This document shows positions 17,897-25,307 of a DNA stretch of 64,000 nucleotides, piece after piece (the stretch's first letter is position 1; each line of letters starts with the position of its first letter). Source of the stretch: an uncultured Shinella sp. (GTDB taxonomy: Bacteria > Pseudomonadota > Alphaproteobacteria > Rhizobiales > Rhizobiaceae); NCBI RefSeq assembly GCF_946479415.1, contig NZ_CAMLFY010000009.1, positions 13,923-77,922 of the forward strand, in the 5' to 3' direction. The notes under the pieces were generated by a model. The model saw nothing but the letters and a program-made list of their open reading frames with translations, was not told the DNA's origin and made no database searches. A program made the translations under genes and the position numbers.

Positions 17897-17932
17897 CTCA
17901 GGCCCCGGAGCGATTTAGCGCCGGGGCCTGAG
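17897..17932. terminator. Strong GC hairpin downstream of NCS1 permease gene
   Basis: A 12-bp perfect stem (CTCAGGCCCCGG with CCGGGGCCTGAG) has a 12-nt loop. It lies just past the end of the minus-strand permease gene. No clear T-run follows on that strand, so it is a possible terminator or a barrier to RNA decay. Confidence 0.5.
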
Positions 17933-17934
17933 TG

Positions 17935-17963
17935 AGAGTGAAGTGCTCGGGAGGCTTCACTCT
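17935..17963. terminator. Second tandem hairpin downstream of NCS1 permease gene
   Basis: Stem AGAGTGAAG pairs exactly with CTTCACTCT across 11 nt, only 2 bp from the first hairpin. Reading leftward, the permease transcript would meet this hairpin first. Confidence 0.5.
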
Positions 17964-17987
17964 GATGGTTTTGGGACCTTGCCTAGA

Positions 17988-19439
17988 TCAAGCCGGCAAA
18001 GGCTTGTGCAGCTTTGCGGCACGCAAGGCATAATAGATGGTGCCGGCAATCGCGACGCCGAAGAACCAGCCGTAGACGCCCCACCAGGACGGCATGATGT
18101 CGGTAAAGGCCGGCAAGATTGACGAGAAAACGATACCGATACCGGCAGCGATGAGCGCGTTGATATGCCAGCCGTTTTCGAAGCGGAACTCGCCATCCTC
18201 GCGATAGAGCGCCTCGACGTTCACCCGGCCTTTGCGGATCAGGTAATAGTCGACCATCATGACGCCGAAGATCGGACCCATCGTATTGCCGATCATGTTG
18301 ACGAAATGCGCTGCGCCACCTTCCCAGGGGGCGAAGGGGTAAAGCACGAGCGCAATCAACGCTGCGATATAGCCGCCCTTTTTGAAGTCGATGTGTTTGG
18401 GAAAGACATTGGCGAAGTCGAAGGCCGGCGACACGAAGTTGGCGACGACGTTGATTCCGAGGGTTGCCACCGCAAATGTGAGCGCGGCGAGCAATGCCAG
18501 GAAGATGCTGTCGAACTTGGCCGAGATCTGGTCCGGATGCAGCAGCACTTCGCCATAGACATTATAGGCGGCGATGGTGGTGACGCCCGCGACAAGCGAG
18601 AACAGGATGAGGTTGACCGGAAGGCCCCAGAGGTTGCCGACGGTCAGCGACCGTTCGCTCGGGCAATAGCGCGAGAAATCGCAGAAATTGAGGTAGAGCG
18701 CCGAGAAGTAGGTGACCCAGATTGCGGCAACGGCGGCAAGCGCAGAGAAGGATCCCGGCACGCCCGGTACGCCTGCGTCCTTGGTTTTGTCCAGCAGCAC
18801 ATCCATGGGGATCGTGTGGCTGAGCGAGAAGCCGCCCGCCTTGACGACGAGATAAACGGCAAGCAGCAACATCATGACCCAGACGGCGGGGCCGGCCCAG
18901 TCCTGGAACTTGCGCACGGTCTCCATGCCGTTCTGGATGATCAGCAATTGCAGCCCCCAGACGACGACGTAGCAGATCAGCTCCAGCGTCGAATGACCGA
19001 GCATGTGGCTCGACTGGTGGAACTGCAGCAGGCTTTCGTTGCGGATCAGCAGTGCGACAATGGCACCCGATGCGGCGGCGGTCTGTGCGCCGTACCAGAA
19101 GCAAGCGACGATGGCCCGCACGATGGCCGGGAAATTCGCGCCCCAGATGCCGAAGGAAGCGCGGGCGAGAACCGGAAACGGCACGCCGGTGCGCACGCCG
19201 GCCAGCCCGACCATATGCATCATGACGAAGATGATGAGCGAGCCGATGCCGATGGCCACGAGGAAGTTTACGAAGCTTCCGCAGAAGAGAAACAGGCTGG
19301 CTGCGAGGTAATAGCCCCACAGGCTGTGTACGTCTGATGTCCAGACGTTGAAGATAGAGAAGGCTCCCCAGTTGCGCTCCTTCGCGGGCGCGAGATCCTC
19401 GTTATACAATTGCGGTGATGCACCGGGTGGTATCGTCAT
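17988..19439 (-). CDS. NCS1-family nucleobase/cytosine-type permease
   Basis: Membrane transporter of 483 aa with about twelve hydrophobic segments, of the nucleobase:cation symporter-1 family (cytosine, purine, hydantoin or thiamine-type). Diagnostic stretches are NEDLAPAKERNWGAFSIFNVWTSDVHS near the start, VGLAGVRTGVPFPVLARASFGIWGANFPAIVRA, and a late MMVDYYLIRKGRVNVEALY. The ATG at 19439 follows an AGGAGGGAAAAG ribosome site. No catabolic gene is adjacent, so the substrate cannot be named. It is followed by two tandem hairpins. Confidence 0.87.
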   Translation of the reverse strand: MTIPPGASPQLYNEDLAPAKERNWGAFSIFNVWTSDVHSLWGYYLAASLFLFCGSFVNFLVAIGIGSLIIFVMMHMVGLAGVRTGVPFPVLARASFGIWGANFPAIVRAIVACFWYGAQTAAASGAIVALLIRNESLLQFHQSSHMLGHSTLELICYVVVWGLQLLIIQNGMETVRKFQDWAGPAVWVMMLLLAVYLVVKAGGFSLSHTIPMDVLLDKTKDAGVPGVPGSFSALAAVAAIWVTYFSALYLNFCDFSRYCPSERSLTVGNLWGLPVNLILFSLVAGVTTIAAYNVYGEVLLHPDQISAKFDSIFLALLAALTFAVATLGINVVANFVSPAFDFANVFPKHIDFKKGGYIAALIALVLYPFAPWEGGAAHFVNMIGNTMGPIFGVMMVDYYLIRKGRVNVEALYREDGEFRFENGWHINALIAAGIGIVFSSILPAFTDIMPSWWGVYGWFFGVAIAGTIYYALRAAKLHKPLPA

Positions 19440-20741
19440 CCTTTTCCCTCCTGACGTTTGAACCCTGTGCGGTGCTATGTGATCCCGCACTTTCCGGGTG
19501 TCAATCAACCGAAAAGCGCCTGTCGGGAAGACTGCCGGCGCGGTATAAGGAAAGGCGCCCCCAGAATTGTTAACAAAAACAGCTTGTTGCGATAAACAAT
19601 TTCCGCCTCAATCGTACATCCTTCATTCGAAGCGAATAAGACTTTCAATTTTAGGAGCAAAATCTTTCGCGTATAACAGCGGGAATGATCCACAGCATCA
19701 ATCGATTACCGACAGCGGCACCACGGTACGCTGCCGTGATAGAGACGGTTGAGGGACACCGTCGCTCCCGGTTCGATCAGAGTATGACTGCTGGCATCAC
19801 GCGGAAGGGCTTCGGCAATCCATACCACGGTGGACAGTGCCGCCTTTCCTCCCGCCTGCAACGGTTCCGCTCGATCAGTGCATGCTGCTTGTGCAGAATT
19901 TCTGAGCACTCCGAATGCTGGCCATCAAATTGGATGGAAACAGCATGGCTGGAATGGTACTCGCGCAAGCCGTGACGACAGGGAGCCTTTACAGCCTCCT
20001 GGTGCAATCCCGGAGGCTATAGTGTATGGCTCCCAACGCCCACGTTTCACACTTCAGATTTATCGACACCGATGTCGATCAAGTGCGAGAGAAGCTGCCA
20101 AGCACGCTCGAGTACGTCGAGGTGTAGCCGTTGTCGAAATCCAAAGCGTTTCCATGGAAAGTCGCCAGTTCGTGATCGGTAACTTCGACATCTTGAAGAC
20201 AAATTGCGCCTGGAGGGCGCTCATCGCGCCCTACCGCACTTGCCGGCCAGGTCCTTCGAAGACTCGTATCCTTTTCCGTTACGCACCGCCACGCGCTGCG
20301 GGCTTTTGAAATAACTGCACGTAAAATCTATTTACCATTCCCATAGTTGCGTATAGACGAGGTTTTCATTAATTATATCACCAATATCTTCGCTCAATTC
20401 CGCGATACCAGCCTCCATAGACATCGTTTTTAAATCGAAGAACACACCAATTTTATTTGAGACGTCTTCGAAGAAGTCCACCTCGTATCCGATTATTTTT
20501 CAATTTTGCAGATCGGTAAACAAAAATAGCGCATAATTCGGAACGATTATGAAAATGAGCGTCCCACGCCTGTATTTCACTGAGACGACCTGCATGCGCA
20601 ACGCTGGCAAACGCCTGGGCATTGTTCGAAGCGTCGCCCTGTCGCTTGCATACCGGCGTGCCGTCTGGCAGCTTTCCGTCGAAGACCGGCGGGGCGGACC
20701 ACCGCGCTATTGGAGCCTGGAAAAGCGAGGGATCGCGGCGG
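19440..20741. other. 1.3-kb stretch without a convincing gene
   Basis: Several open frames of 60-160 codons occur in different phases, but none has a ribosome site plus recognisable protein character. The first 60 bp upstream of 19439 should hold the permease promoter. The segment 20310-20560 is clearly more AT-rich than its surroundings and contains a 55-codon open frame on the minus strand (see 20332-20499). The region looks like decayed or imported DNA. Confidence 0.5.
20332..20499 (-). pseudogene. AT-rich 3' remnant of an unidentified gene
   Basis: Reading the minus strand from 20499 to a TAA at 20332-20334 gives 55 sense codons with natural-looking composition (it includes GYEVDFFEDVSNKIGVFFDL and ends ENLVYTQLWEW). 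There is no start codon at the 5' side; a TGA lies at 20500-20502. The DNA is much more AT-rich than neighbouring genes. This resembles the C-terminal end of a transferred gene whose front part is gone. I do not recognise the family. Confidence 0.3.
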
Positions 20742-21755
20742 ATGGATGGCTTGGACGCGGCGAAGCAGGGTGCAGATATCTTCGGCGACGCTCTGACGGA
20801 TATTGCGCGCCGCTGTTCGGCTGAAGACCTCCCCAAGCTGAACAAGCTGATCGAGATCTATCGGCCCTTTACGCGCGAGATTTCCGACAATCTCTACGGC
20901 CGATTGCCGCCGGGCGACCGCCCGGATTTTCTTGCTTTCCTCGCCAGACGCTGGGCGGAACTGGACCTACTGCCGTCCGAACGGCTTCTGGCCTATGACG
21001 AGATCGTTGCCCAAGCGCGGGCGCAGCCGACCGCGCCGGTCATCGTCGGCGATGATGTCTATGTGCAGCGGAATTTCACGCCCCAAGGTGCCAATGTCGA
21101 TCTCGTCTGCTACGAAGAGGCCTTGTGCGTTCACACGATCCGGCTCGATCAATATCGGCACCGTGATTTCTCCGTGGCGCCGAACGACGTTGTGATCGAC
21201 GGCGGTGCCTATATCGGCGATACGGCCGTATACTTCCATCACCTCACCTCGCGCACTTGCCGGATCCACAGCTTCGAGCTGCTGGCCACCAGTGCCGCGC
21301 TCTATAGGGAGAACAGGCGGCTCAACGCGATTGCGCCCGAGGACATGGTGCTGACCCGGCGCGCGCTTTCCGACAGATCCGGGAAGACCCTGCGGATTGC
21401 AAAGACACGGGTTCCGGCGGCGGCCCGAACTAACCCCGACGGCGATGGGGAAGCGATCGAGACCATTTCGATCGACGATTATGTCGAACAGAGCGGGCTT
21501 GAACGCGTCGATTTCATAAAACTCGACCTGGAGGGCGGCGACGTGCCGGCGCTTGTCGGCGCGCTCGGCACGATCCGCCGTTTCCGGCCGAAGCTTGCAC
21601 TCTGTCTCTATCATCGCTGGGACGATATCCTGACAATCCCCGCAACGCTCCTCGCCTCCGGCGTCGACTACTGCTTCGTCTTCAAATGGGTGCATCTGCG
21701 CGAAGGCTGGGAGGCCGTCCTGATGTGCCTGCCCGTGGCCGGACCTGTTTCCTAG
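20742..21755 (+). CDS. FkbM-family methyltransferase
   Basis: Predicted 337-aa S-adenosylmethionine-dependent methyltransferase. The FkbM core is VVIDGGAYIGDTAVYFHHL (motif I, about residue 150), FELLATSAALYRENRRLN, then ETISIDDYVEQSGLERVDFIKLDLEGGDVPALVGA. The N-terminal 110 residues form a helical extension (LPKLNKLIEIYRPFTREISDNLYGRL). Such enzymes often O-methylate sugars of surface polysaccharides. The start at 20742 removes an upstream extension that lacks family character. It is the last host gene before the prophage, with 243 bp to the left attachment point holding nothing I can name. Confidence 0.75.
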   Translation: MDGLDAAKQGADIFGDALTDIARRCSAEDLPKLNKLIEIYRPFTREISDNLYGRLPPGDRPDFLAFLARRWAELDLLPSERLLAYDEIVAQARAQPTAPVIVGDDVYVQRNFTPQGANVDLVCYEEALCVHTIRLDQYRHRDFSVAPNDVVIDGGAYIGDTAVYFHHLTSRTCRIHSFELLATSAALYRENRRLNAIAPEDMVLTRRALSDRSGKTLRIAKTRVPAAARTNPDGDGEAIETISIDDYVEQSGLERVDFIKLDLEGGDVPALVGALGTIRRFRPKLALCLYHRWDDILTIPATLLASGVDYCFVFKWVHLREGWEAVLMCLPVAGPVS

Positions 21756-21993
21756 AACATGCCCACGATGGAAAGCCGCAAAACTTGCCTCGGAATGGCT
21801 TTACGAGCAGGAAAAGGCCGCCGCTATTACCGAGCTTCTAGGGCTTTTACCCGGTTTGAGATTGTCGGCAGAGGACGCTGATGAAAGGTCATTGTTGGTA
21901 TTTTTGCCCCGAGCAGCAAATAAACATAAACGAAACGGCCAACAATCCGACCGTATGTCACCGCCCGCAGGCAAACCTCTTTGGACAAATAAA

Positions 21994-21998
21994 GCGCT
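21994..21998. repeat. Target-site duplication, left copy (GCGCT)
   Basis: GCGCT immediately precedes the phage TG terminus at 21999 and recurs immediately after the phage CA terminus at 63849-63853. A 5-bp duplication is what MuA-type transposition produces. Confidence 0.85.
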
Positions 21999-22030
21999 TG
22001 TTGTCTGCCACGGGTATCCGGAATTCTAGG
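21999..22030. repeat. Left terminal repeat and first transposase-site candidate
   Basis: TGTTGTCTGCCACGGG opens the element and CGGAATT follows at 22019-22025 (position 21). Compared with the reverse complement of the right end, about two thirds of the first 31 bases match, including the TGT start, GCC, CG and CGGAATT. Similar CGGAA(C/T)T strings occur at 22068 and 22293. Confidence 0.8.
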
Positions 22031-22316
22031 AATATCTAGGAAGTCGGCGGATTATCTGAGAAAGCGCCGGAACTTCAGTGGCTTGGCGAGGCGAAGGGCG
22101 GATTTTGCCCCTGCAGATTTTGACACCGGATTGGTTGGGTTTGGCGGTCGGCGGCGGAAGAGCGGCGGAAATCGCGGTGCGGCTCAAGCAGGCTTTTAGA
22201 AAAGGCCAAAACGGCTTTAAGGCAGCTTCAAATCATTGATTTTTATAGACGTGGCCTTCTTCAAGGATTTGAGGCCGGTGGCCCTTCGCGGGCGGAATTT
22301 GGGGCGAAAAATCAAA

Positions 22317-22402
22317 TCTAAGAATGAAGTTCCTTCAGTCCTACGGGAGAAGGCTGGAGATCCGGGTGCGGGAGCCGGGAACGGTAGTTTCTAAGAATGA
22401 AG
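22317..22402 (+). repeat. 13-bp direct repeat pair in the phage left end
   Basis: TCTAAGAATGAAG occurs at 22317-22329 and again at 22390-22402, 73 bp apart. Both lie between the left terminus and the repressor gene, where phage Mu keeps transposase sites and regulatory DNA. The role is unknown. Confidence 0.5.
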
Positions 22403-22462
22403 CTCGGTGCGGGTTCGGGGGAAAAATGCGGACACACAATGCAAGCTGCAGGGCGATTGACA

Positions 22463-22699
22463 ATGCCGACGCGGCTTGTGCCCGAAAACGGTTTTAAGGG
22501 CAATTATCCGTTTGCGCGCAATGGGCTCGCCTTTATAACCGTAGCGGGCTTGAACACCCTGACTTCACATAGGCGCGCCGCCATAGCGGCAGCCGAACAC
22601 ATGCGCAGCCTGGCGGCTGGCGCATTCGCCGTGGCCTTTCGGCCGGGGGCGATGTGCCATGTCCAAGCTCCGGCTAAAAGCGCATCGGCGTGTCTGTGA
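22463..22699 (+). CDS. Uncertain ORF in phage left end
   Basis: A 78-codon frame (MPTRLVPENGFKGNYPFARN...) lies in the 1-kb segment between the left terminus and the repressor gene. It overlaps a second frame at 22659-22856, and a third frame is open at 22731-22937. No ribosome site stands out and I do not recognise a family. The segment 21999-23009 otherwise holds the terminal repeats and the 13-bp direct repeats. Confidence 0.25.
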   Translation: MPTRLVPENGFKGNYPFARNGLAFITVAGLNTLTSHRRAAIAAAEHMRSLAAGAFAVAFRPGAMCHVQAPAKSASACL

Positions 22700-22856
22700 A
22701 GCGCGTGTTCAACCCCCGGCTCCGGCGCTGATCGCCGGTAACGCAGCGGCGCGCATTTACCATCATTGCACTTCTGGCAGGGATTGTTTGTACGACCGAC
22801 GCTCAACCAGTAGCTTCGCGGCTGTATTGGTACAGGTTTTTGGGGTTGTGTTTTGA
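22659..22856 (+). CDS. Uncertain ORF overlapping the previous one
   Basis: A 65-codon frame (MSKLRLKAHRRVCEARVQ...) overlaps the 22463-22699 frame by 41 bp in another phase. Arg- and Cys-containing, with no recognised domain and no strong ribosome site. Overlapping open frames in all phases make it hard to say which, if any, is translated. Confidence 0.2.
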   Translation: MSKLRLKAHRRVCEARVQPPAPALIAGNAAARIYHHCTSGRDCLYDRRSTSSFAAVLVQVFGVVF

Positions 22857-23009
22857 TTTAGTGCATGAGGGGCGGCTATCCCGGCGCCGAAGAAGTAGGA
22901 ACTTCTCTGCCGGGCTCAAACAACATCTTCGATAGTAGCACCTGGTGAGCGTTTCCGGGCGCCGTCGATCCTGCCTCTTTTTTACGCTGGCCGTCGCTTA
23001 CGTCGACCA

Positions 23010-23522
23010 TCATGAGCCCACGACTTTGCTCGACCCCGGCCCGGCATTCGAGATCCGCTCCTTAAAACGGTCGCGCAGGACAGGAATCAGTGCGGTGACA
23101 ACCGCCTTATCCCTAATGTCCGCCACCATCGCCAGCAGTTCGTTATAGAGTTCGCCCGCGTCGGCGGTCACCGCACGAGGCGGCGGCGTCCGTTTGCACT
23201 CAATGTAGACGGCTTGGACCGTATCGTGCAGTTGCTGCAGCAGGACAATATCGACGCCGTCTCGTGGCGCGGGCGCCTTCGACGGATCGCCGACCATGTC
23301 ACCCTGCCCTGTGATGACCCAGTTCCCATTTATCCCGTGACGTTCTGAAAGCCAGAAGAGTAGCGATATGGGTATTTCCCGCACGCCCTGCTCATATTTT
23401 GCGATGGTCGGCTCTGCCAGATCGACGGCATTTGCGAACGCAATTCGGTTGTAGCCCGCATGTTTTCGAGCAGCCGCCAGGCGCTTACCCGCAGCTTTCC
23501 AAAGTTCCTTATCGGTCTCCAT
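23010..23522 (-). CDS. Phage repressor, XRE-type helix-turn-helix (c repressor equivalent)
   Basis: Leftward-transcribed regulator of 170 aa. The N-terminal domain KRLAAARKHAGYNRIAFANAVDLAEPTIAKYEQGVREIP is a Cro/CI-type helix-turn-helix. The WVITGQG segment follows and the C-terminal half is helical. The position at the left end, divergent from a Ner-like gene, matches the Mu c repressor. An alternative ATG at 23534 adds four residues and would place the start codon inside the operator at 23528-23542; neither start has a good ribosome site. It should keep the prophage silent by blocking the early promoter across the 23522-23645 gap. Confidence 0.8.
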   Translation of the reverse strand: METDKELWKAAGKRLAAARKHAGYNRIAFANAVDLAEPTIAKYEQGVREIPISLLFWLSERHGINGNWVITGQGDMVGDPSKAPAPRDGVDIVLLQQLHDTVQAVYIECKRTPPPRAVTADAGELYNELLAMVADIRDKAVVTALIPVLRDRFKERISNAGPGSSKVVGS

Positions 23523-23527
23523 TAATG

Positions 23528-23542
23528 CACCCATTTTGGGTG
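23528..23542. promoter_or_regulatory. Operator palindrome 1
   Basis: CACCCA-TTT-TGGGTG is a perfect inverted repeat in the repressor-Ner divergent region. The 15-bp string GCACCCATTTTGGGT recurs exactly 24 bp downstream. It is a likely binding site for the repressor, Ner or both. Confidence 0.65.
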
Positions 23543-23552
23543 TTGCTTACGC

Positions 23553-23565
23553 ACCCATTTTGGGT
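23553..23565. promoter_or_regulatory. Operator palindrome 2
   Basis: Second copy of ACCCATTTTGGGT, in the same orientation and 24 bp (about two helical turns plus) from the first. The spacing suits cooperative repressor binding over the divergent early promoters. Confidence 0.65.
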
Positions 23566-23644
23566 TACTCCTTTCTGTGTTCGCAGATTTCAACACCCCA
23601 AAAAAGGAGGCCGGCCAGGGCCTCCCTTCTGGATCGAGGATTTT

Positions 23645-23980
23645 ATGCACAGTGACACCGTCACGGGCAAGCTCGGCTGGTCCGAGCGCCGCCGTCTAAA
23701 GGAAGTTGCCCGCATCAAGGGCAAGCTCATCGAGAGCCAGTTGACCCTCGCAAGCATTGACGAGGGCTATAATCTACCGGCCGGAACCGCCGGCAATGCG
23801 GTCCACGAGCCACACTTGGCCGGCGAGCGCGCAATCGCGGCGGCGCTGGACACCCGGCCCCATTTGCTTTGGCCGTCCCGCTACTTCGCGGACGGCCGTC
23901 GTAAGACCCCGCAGCCAGCCGAGAATTACCGTTCCGGCCGCCGCCAAGCGCTGACGGCGGAAATCGGAGCGGCGGCATGA
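23645..23980 (+). CDS. ner: Ner-like early transcription regulator
   Basis: Predicted 111-aa DNA-binding protein. The segment KLIESQLTLASIDEGYNLPAGTAGNAVHEPHLAGERAIAAALDTRPHLLWPSRYF is the Ner/Nlp helix-turn-helix, ending in the diagnostic WPSRYF. In phage Mu, Ner turns down early and repressor transcription after lytic induction. The ATG at 23645 has GAGGA at proper spacing. A basic C-terminal tail (RSGRRQALTAE) extends beyond the usual Ner length of about 75-90 aa. It is the first gene of the rightward early transcript. Confidence 0.8.
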   Translation: MHSDTVTGKLGWSERRRLKEVARIKGKLIESQLTLASIDEGYNLPAGTAGNAVHEPHLAGERAIAAALDTRPHLLWPSRYFADGRRKTPQPAENYRSGRRQALTAEIGAAA

Positions 23981-24100
23981 TGGACCGCTCGGGATTTCTG
24001 GATATCAGTGGCGCCTTGATCCATGCTCGCAACCGGAACGCCCTTCTCCAGAGCGGCCGCCTGATAGTCCGCCAGGACAAGCATGCCGAACGTTCCGGCG

Positions 24101-24472
24101 TCACCGCGACTGGAGGGCAACAATTCGATCTTCTGAGAACGGATGCGGCCCCTTCGATCCAGCTGCTTTCCAGCGTTCCTCGTCTTTCCGGAGCACATAA
24201 AGCGACGGCTCAAGCCCGAAACGTCGGTTCCATTCGCCGACAGTTAGTTCGGCTGTTCTTTCGTGGGCGTTCGTGATGCGCCCCTCTTCCTCTTCCGCCT
24301 CGTCGGCAAGTTTTGCCTCCACCTGCGTCCTCAGCAGCGCAGCGGCGACCTCATGCTCTTCCATCGCTCCCTTCGCCAATAACGCGCCGACAATGTTGCG
24401 GAGCAGCAGGGCTGTAACCCGAGCCTCCGCAGTCACCAGCTCGGTCGCCACTTCCAAATCCAAGGCATCCAT
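24101..24472 (-). CDS. Acidic helical protein encoded against the early operon
   Basis: Predicted 123-aa protein. The start (MDALDLEVATELVTAEARV) has an AAGGA ribosome site at good spacing. The centre is strongly helical and acidic (EAKLADEAEEEEGRI), followed by TVGEWNRRFGLEPSLYVLRKDEERW. Composition is protein-like, unlike the competing rightward frame at 23977-24276. No family is recognised. It lies between ner and the next rightward gene and would be transcribed from its own promoter. If translated it may act as a small regulatory or anti-host factor. Confidence 0.5.
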   Translation of the reverse strand: MDALDLEVATELVTAEARVTALLLRNIVGALLAKGAMEEHEVAAALLRTQVEAKLADEAEEEEGRITNAHERTAELTVGEWNRRFGLEPSLYVLRKDEERWKAAGSKGPHPFSEDRIVALQSR

Positions 24473-24530
24473 TTTCGAATCCTTCCAGCCGTTTGCCGTC
24501 TCACCCTCCCGCATTTCCGGAGCTTCGCCA

Positions 24531-24695
24531 ATGTCGAAACGACAGCGCGAAATCGACATGCCCAATCCGCTTTTCATCCCCGCCCGCTCGCCGTTATGCG
24601 GGGCGGCTCAGTCCGTGTTGATTTTCAGTACCGCGTTCCTCGGTCTCGCCGCCTCGCTGATCTGCCTGCTCAACCAGGTCTCAGGAGGCCAATGA
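24531..24695 (+). CDS. Small single-span membrane protein
   Basis: Frame of 54 codons with one predicted membrane helix (SVLIFSTAFLGLAASLICLL) near the C-terminus and a polar N-terminus. The ATG at 24531 follows CGGAG; a second in-frame ATG at 24558 would give 45 residues. The TGA overlaps the start region of the next gene. It is divergent from the gene at 24101-24472. Short phage membrane proteins like this can be exclusion or lysis-timing factors, but nothing identifies its role. Confidence 0.45.
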   Translation: MSKRQREIDMPNPLFIPARSPLCGAAQSVLIFSTAFLGLAASLICLLNQVSGGQ

Positions 24696-25306
24696 TGCTT
24701 GCGCTTGCCAACCACCCAGTGCCGTCGTTCTTCGAGGACATTCCTTTCAACGCCAAAGCGATAGTCGCCGGCGCATGGGATGCGATCAGCGAAAGCCAGA
24801 GCGATTCGATCGACGGCTTTTACATCGCCCTTTGCGGCAAACTCCAAGCCGAAGGCATCAAGCCGCCGGCGCGCTACCAGTTCGTCGAATGGTACCGCAA
24901 GATCCGGGCAGGAACTGCGCCGCATCCCTTCACCGGCAGGACGAGCGCTCTTCATGCGGCGCTGTTCCAGCCGGCAGGCGACCCTGTCGATCGCGCCCTG
25001 AAGGCCTACGCGATCGTATCGAAGGCCGTGCAGCTGCAGCAGGCGATGATTGAGGGCGGATACAGCCCCGACAGCGTCGAGATGGAAGACCAGATCGTCG
25101 CCGAAGCGATCAAGGACTGGCTCGCCTACGAAGCCAGCGCCGAGACCGAGGAAAGCGGCAGCGACACCAAGCCCGTGGAACTGGCCTTCGGGATGTTGCG
25201 GCCGGCCGAAGCCCGAACCGGCGAAAAGCTTCTCGACATTCTCTCCACCCACATGCAGCGCGAACTGGCGCTTGCGATCGTCAACGCCAAAGCAAGGGCG
25301 GTGTAA
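24695..25306 (+). CDS. Early phage protein with one copy of a ~65-aa repeat domain
   Basis: Unrecognised 203-aa protein. Residues about 9-75 (FFEDIPFNAKAIVAGAWDAI ... IKPPARYQFVEWYRKIRAG) match the two repeats in the next gene: a FFxDIP-type opening, an A-x-x-A helix with WDA, a PPA turn, and a WYxxIRxG ending. The C-terminal part is helical and acidic. AGGAGG six bases before ATG 24695 fixes the start (an ATG 3 bp earlier is too close). It lies in the early operon before the transposase genes, in a position with no Mu counterpart I can name. Confidence 0.65.
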   Translation: MLALANHPVPSFFEDIPFNAKAIVAGAWDAISESQSDSIDGFYIALCGKLQAEGIKPPARYQFVEWYRKIRAGTAPHPFTGRTSALHAALFQPAGDPVDRALKAYAIVSKAVQLQQAMIEGGYSPDSVEMEDQIVAEAIKDWLAYEASAETEESGSDTKPVELAFGMLRPAEARTGEKLLDILSTHMQRELALAIVNAKARAV

Positions 25307-25307
25307 T

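Noticed and set aside
21760..22029. Open frame running from the end of the FkbM gene across the phage left terminus
   Set aside because: It has no start codon, crosses a well-supported phage-host junction and is likely chance.
23977..24276. 99-codon rightward frame after ner
   Set aside because: Starts by overlap with ner, but the minus-strand frame at 24101-24472 has a better ribosome site and composition; both cannot be fully real. Kept out with moderate certainty.
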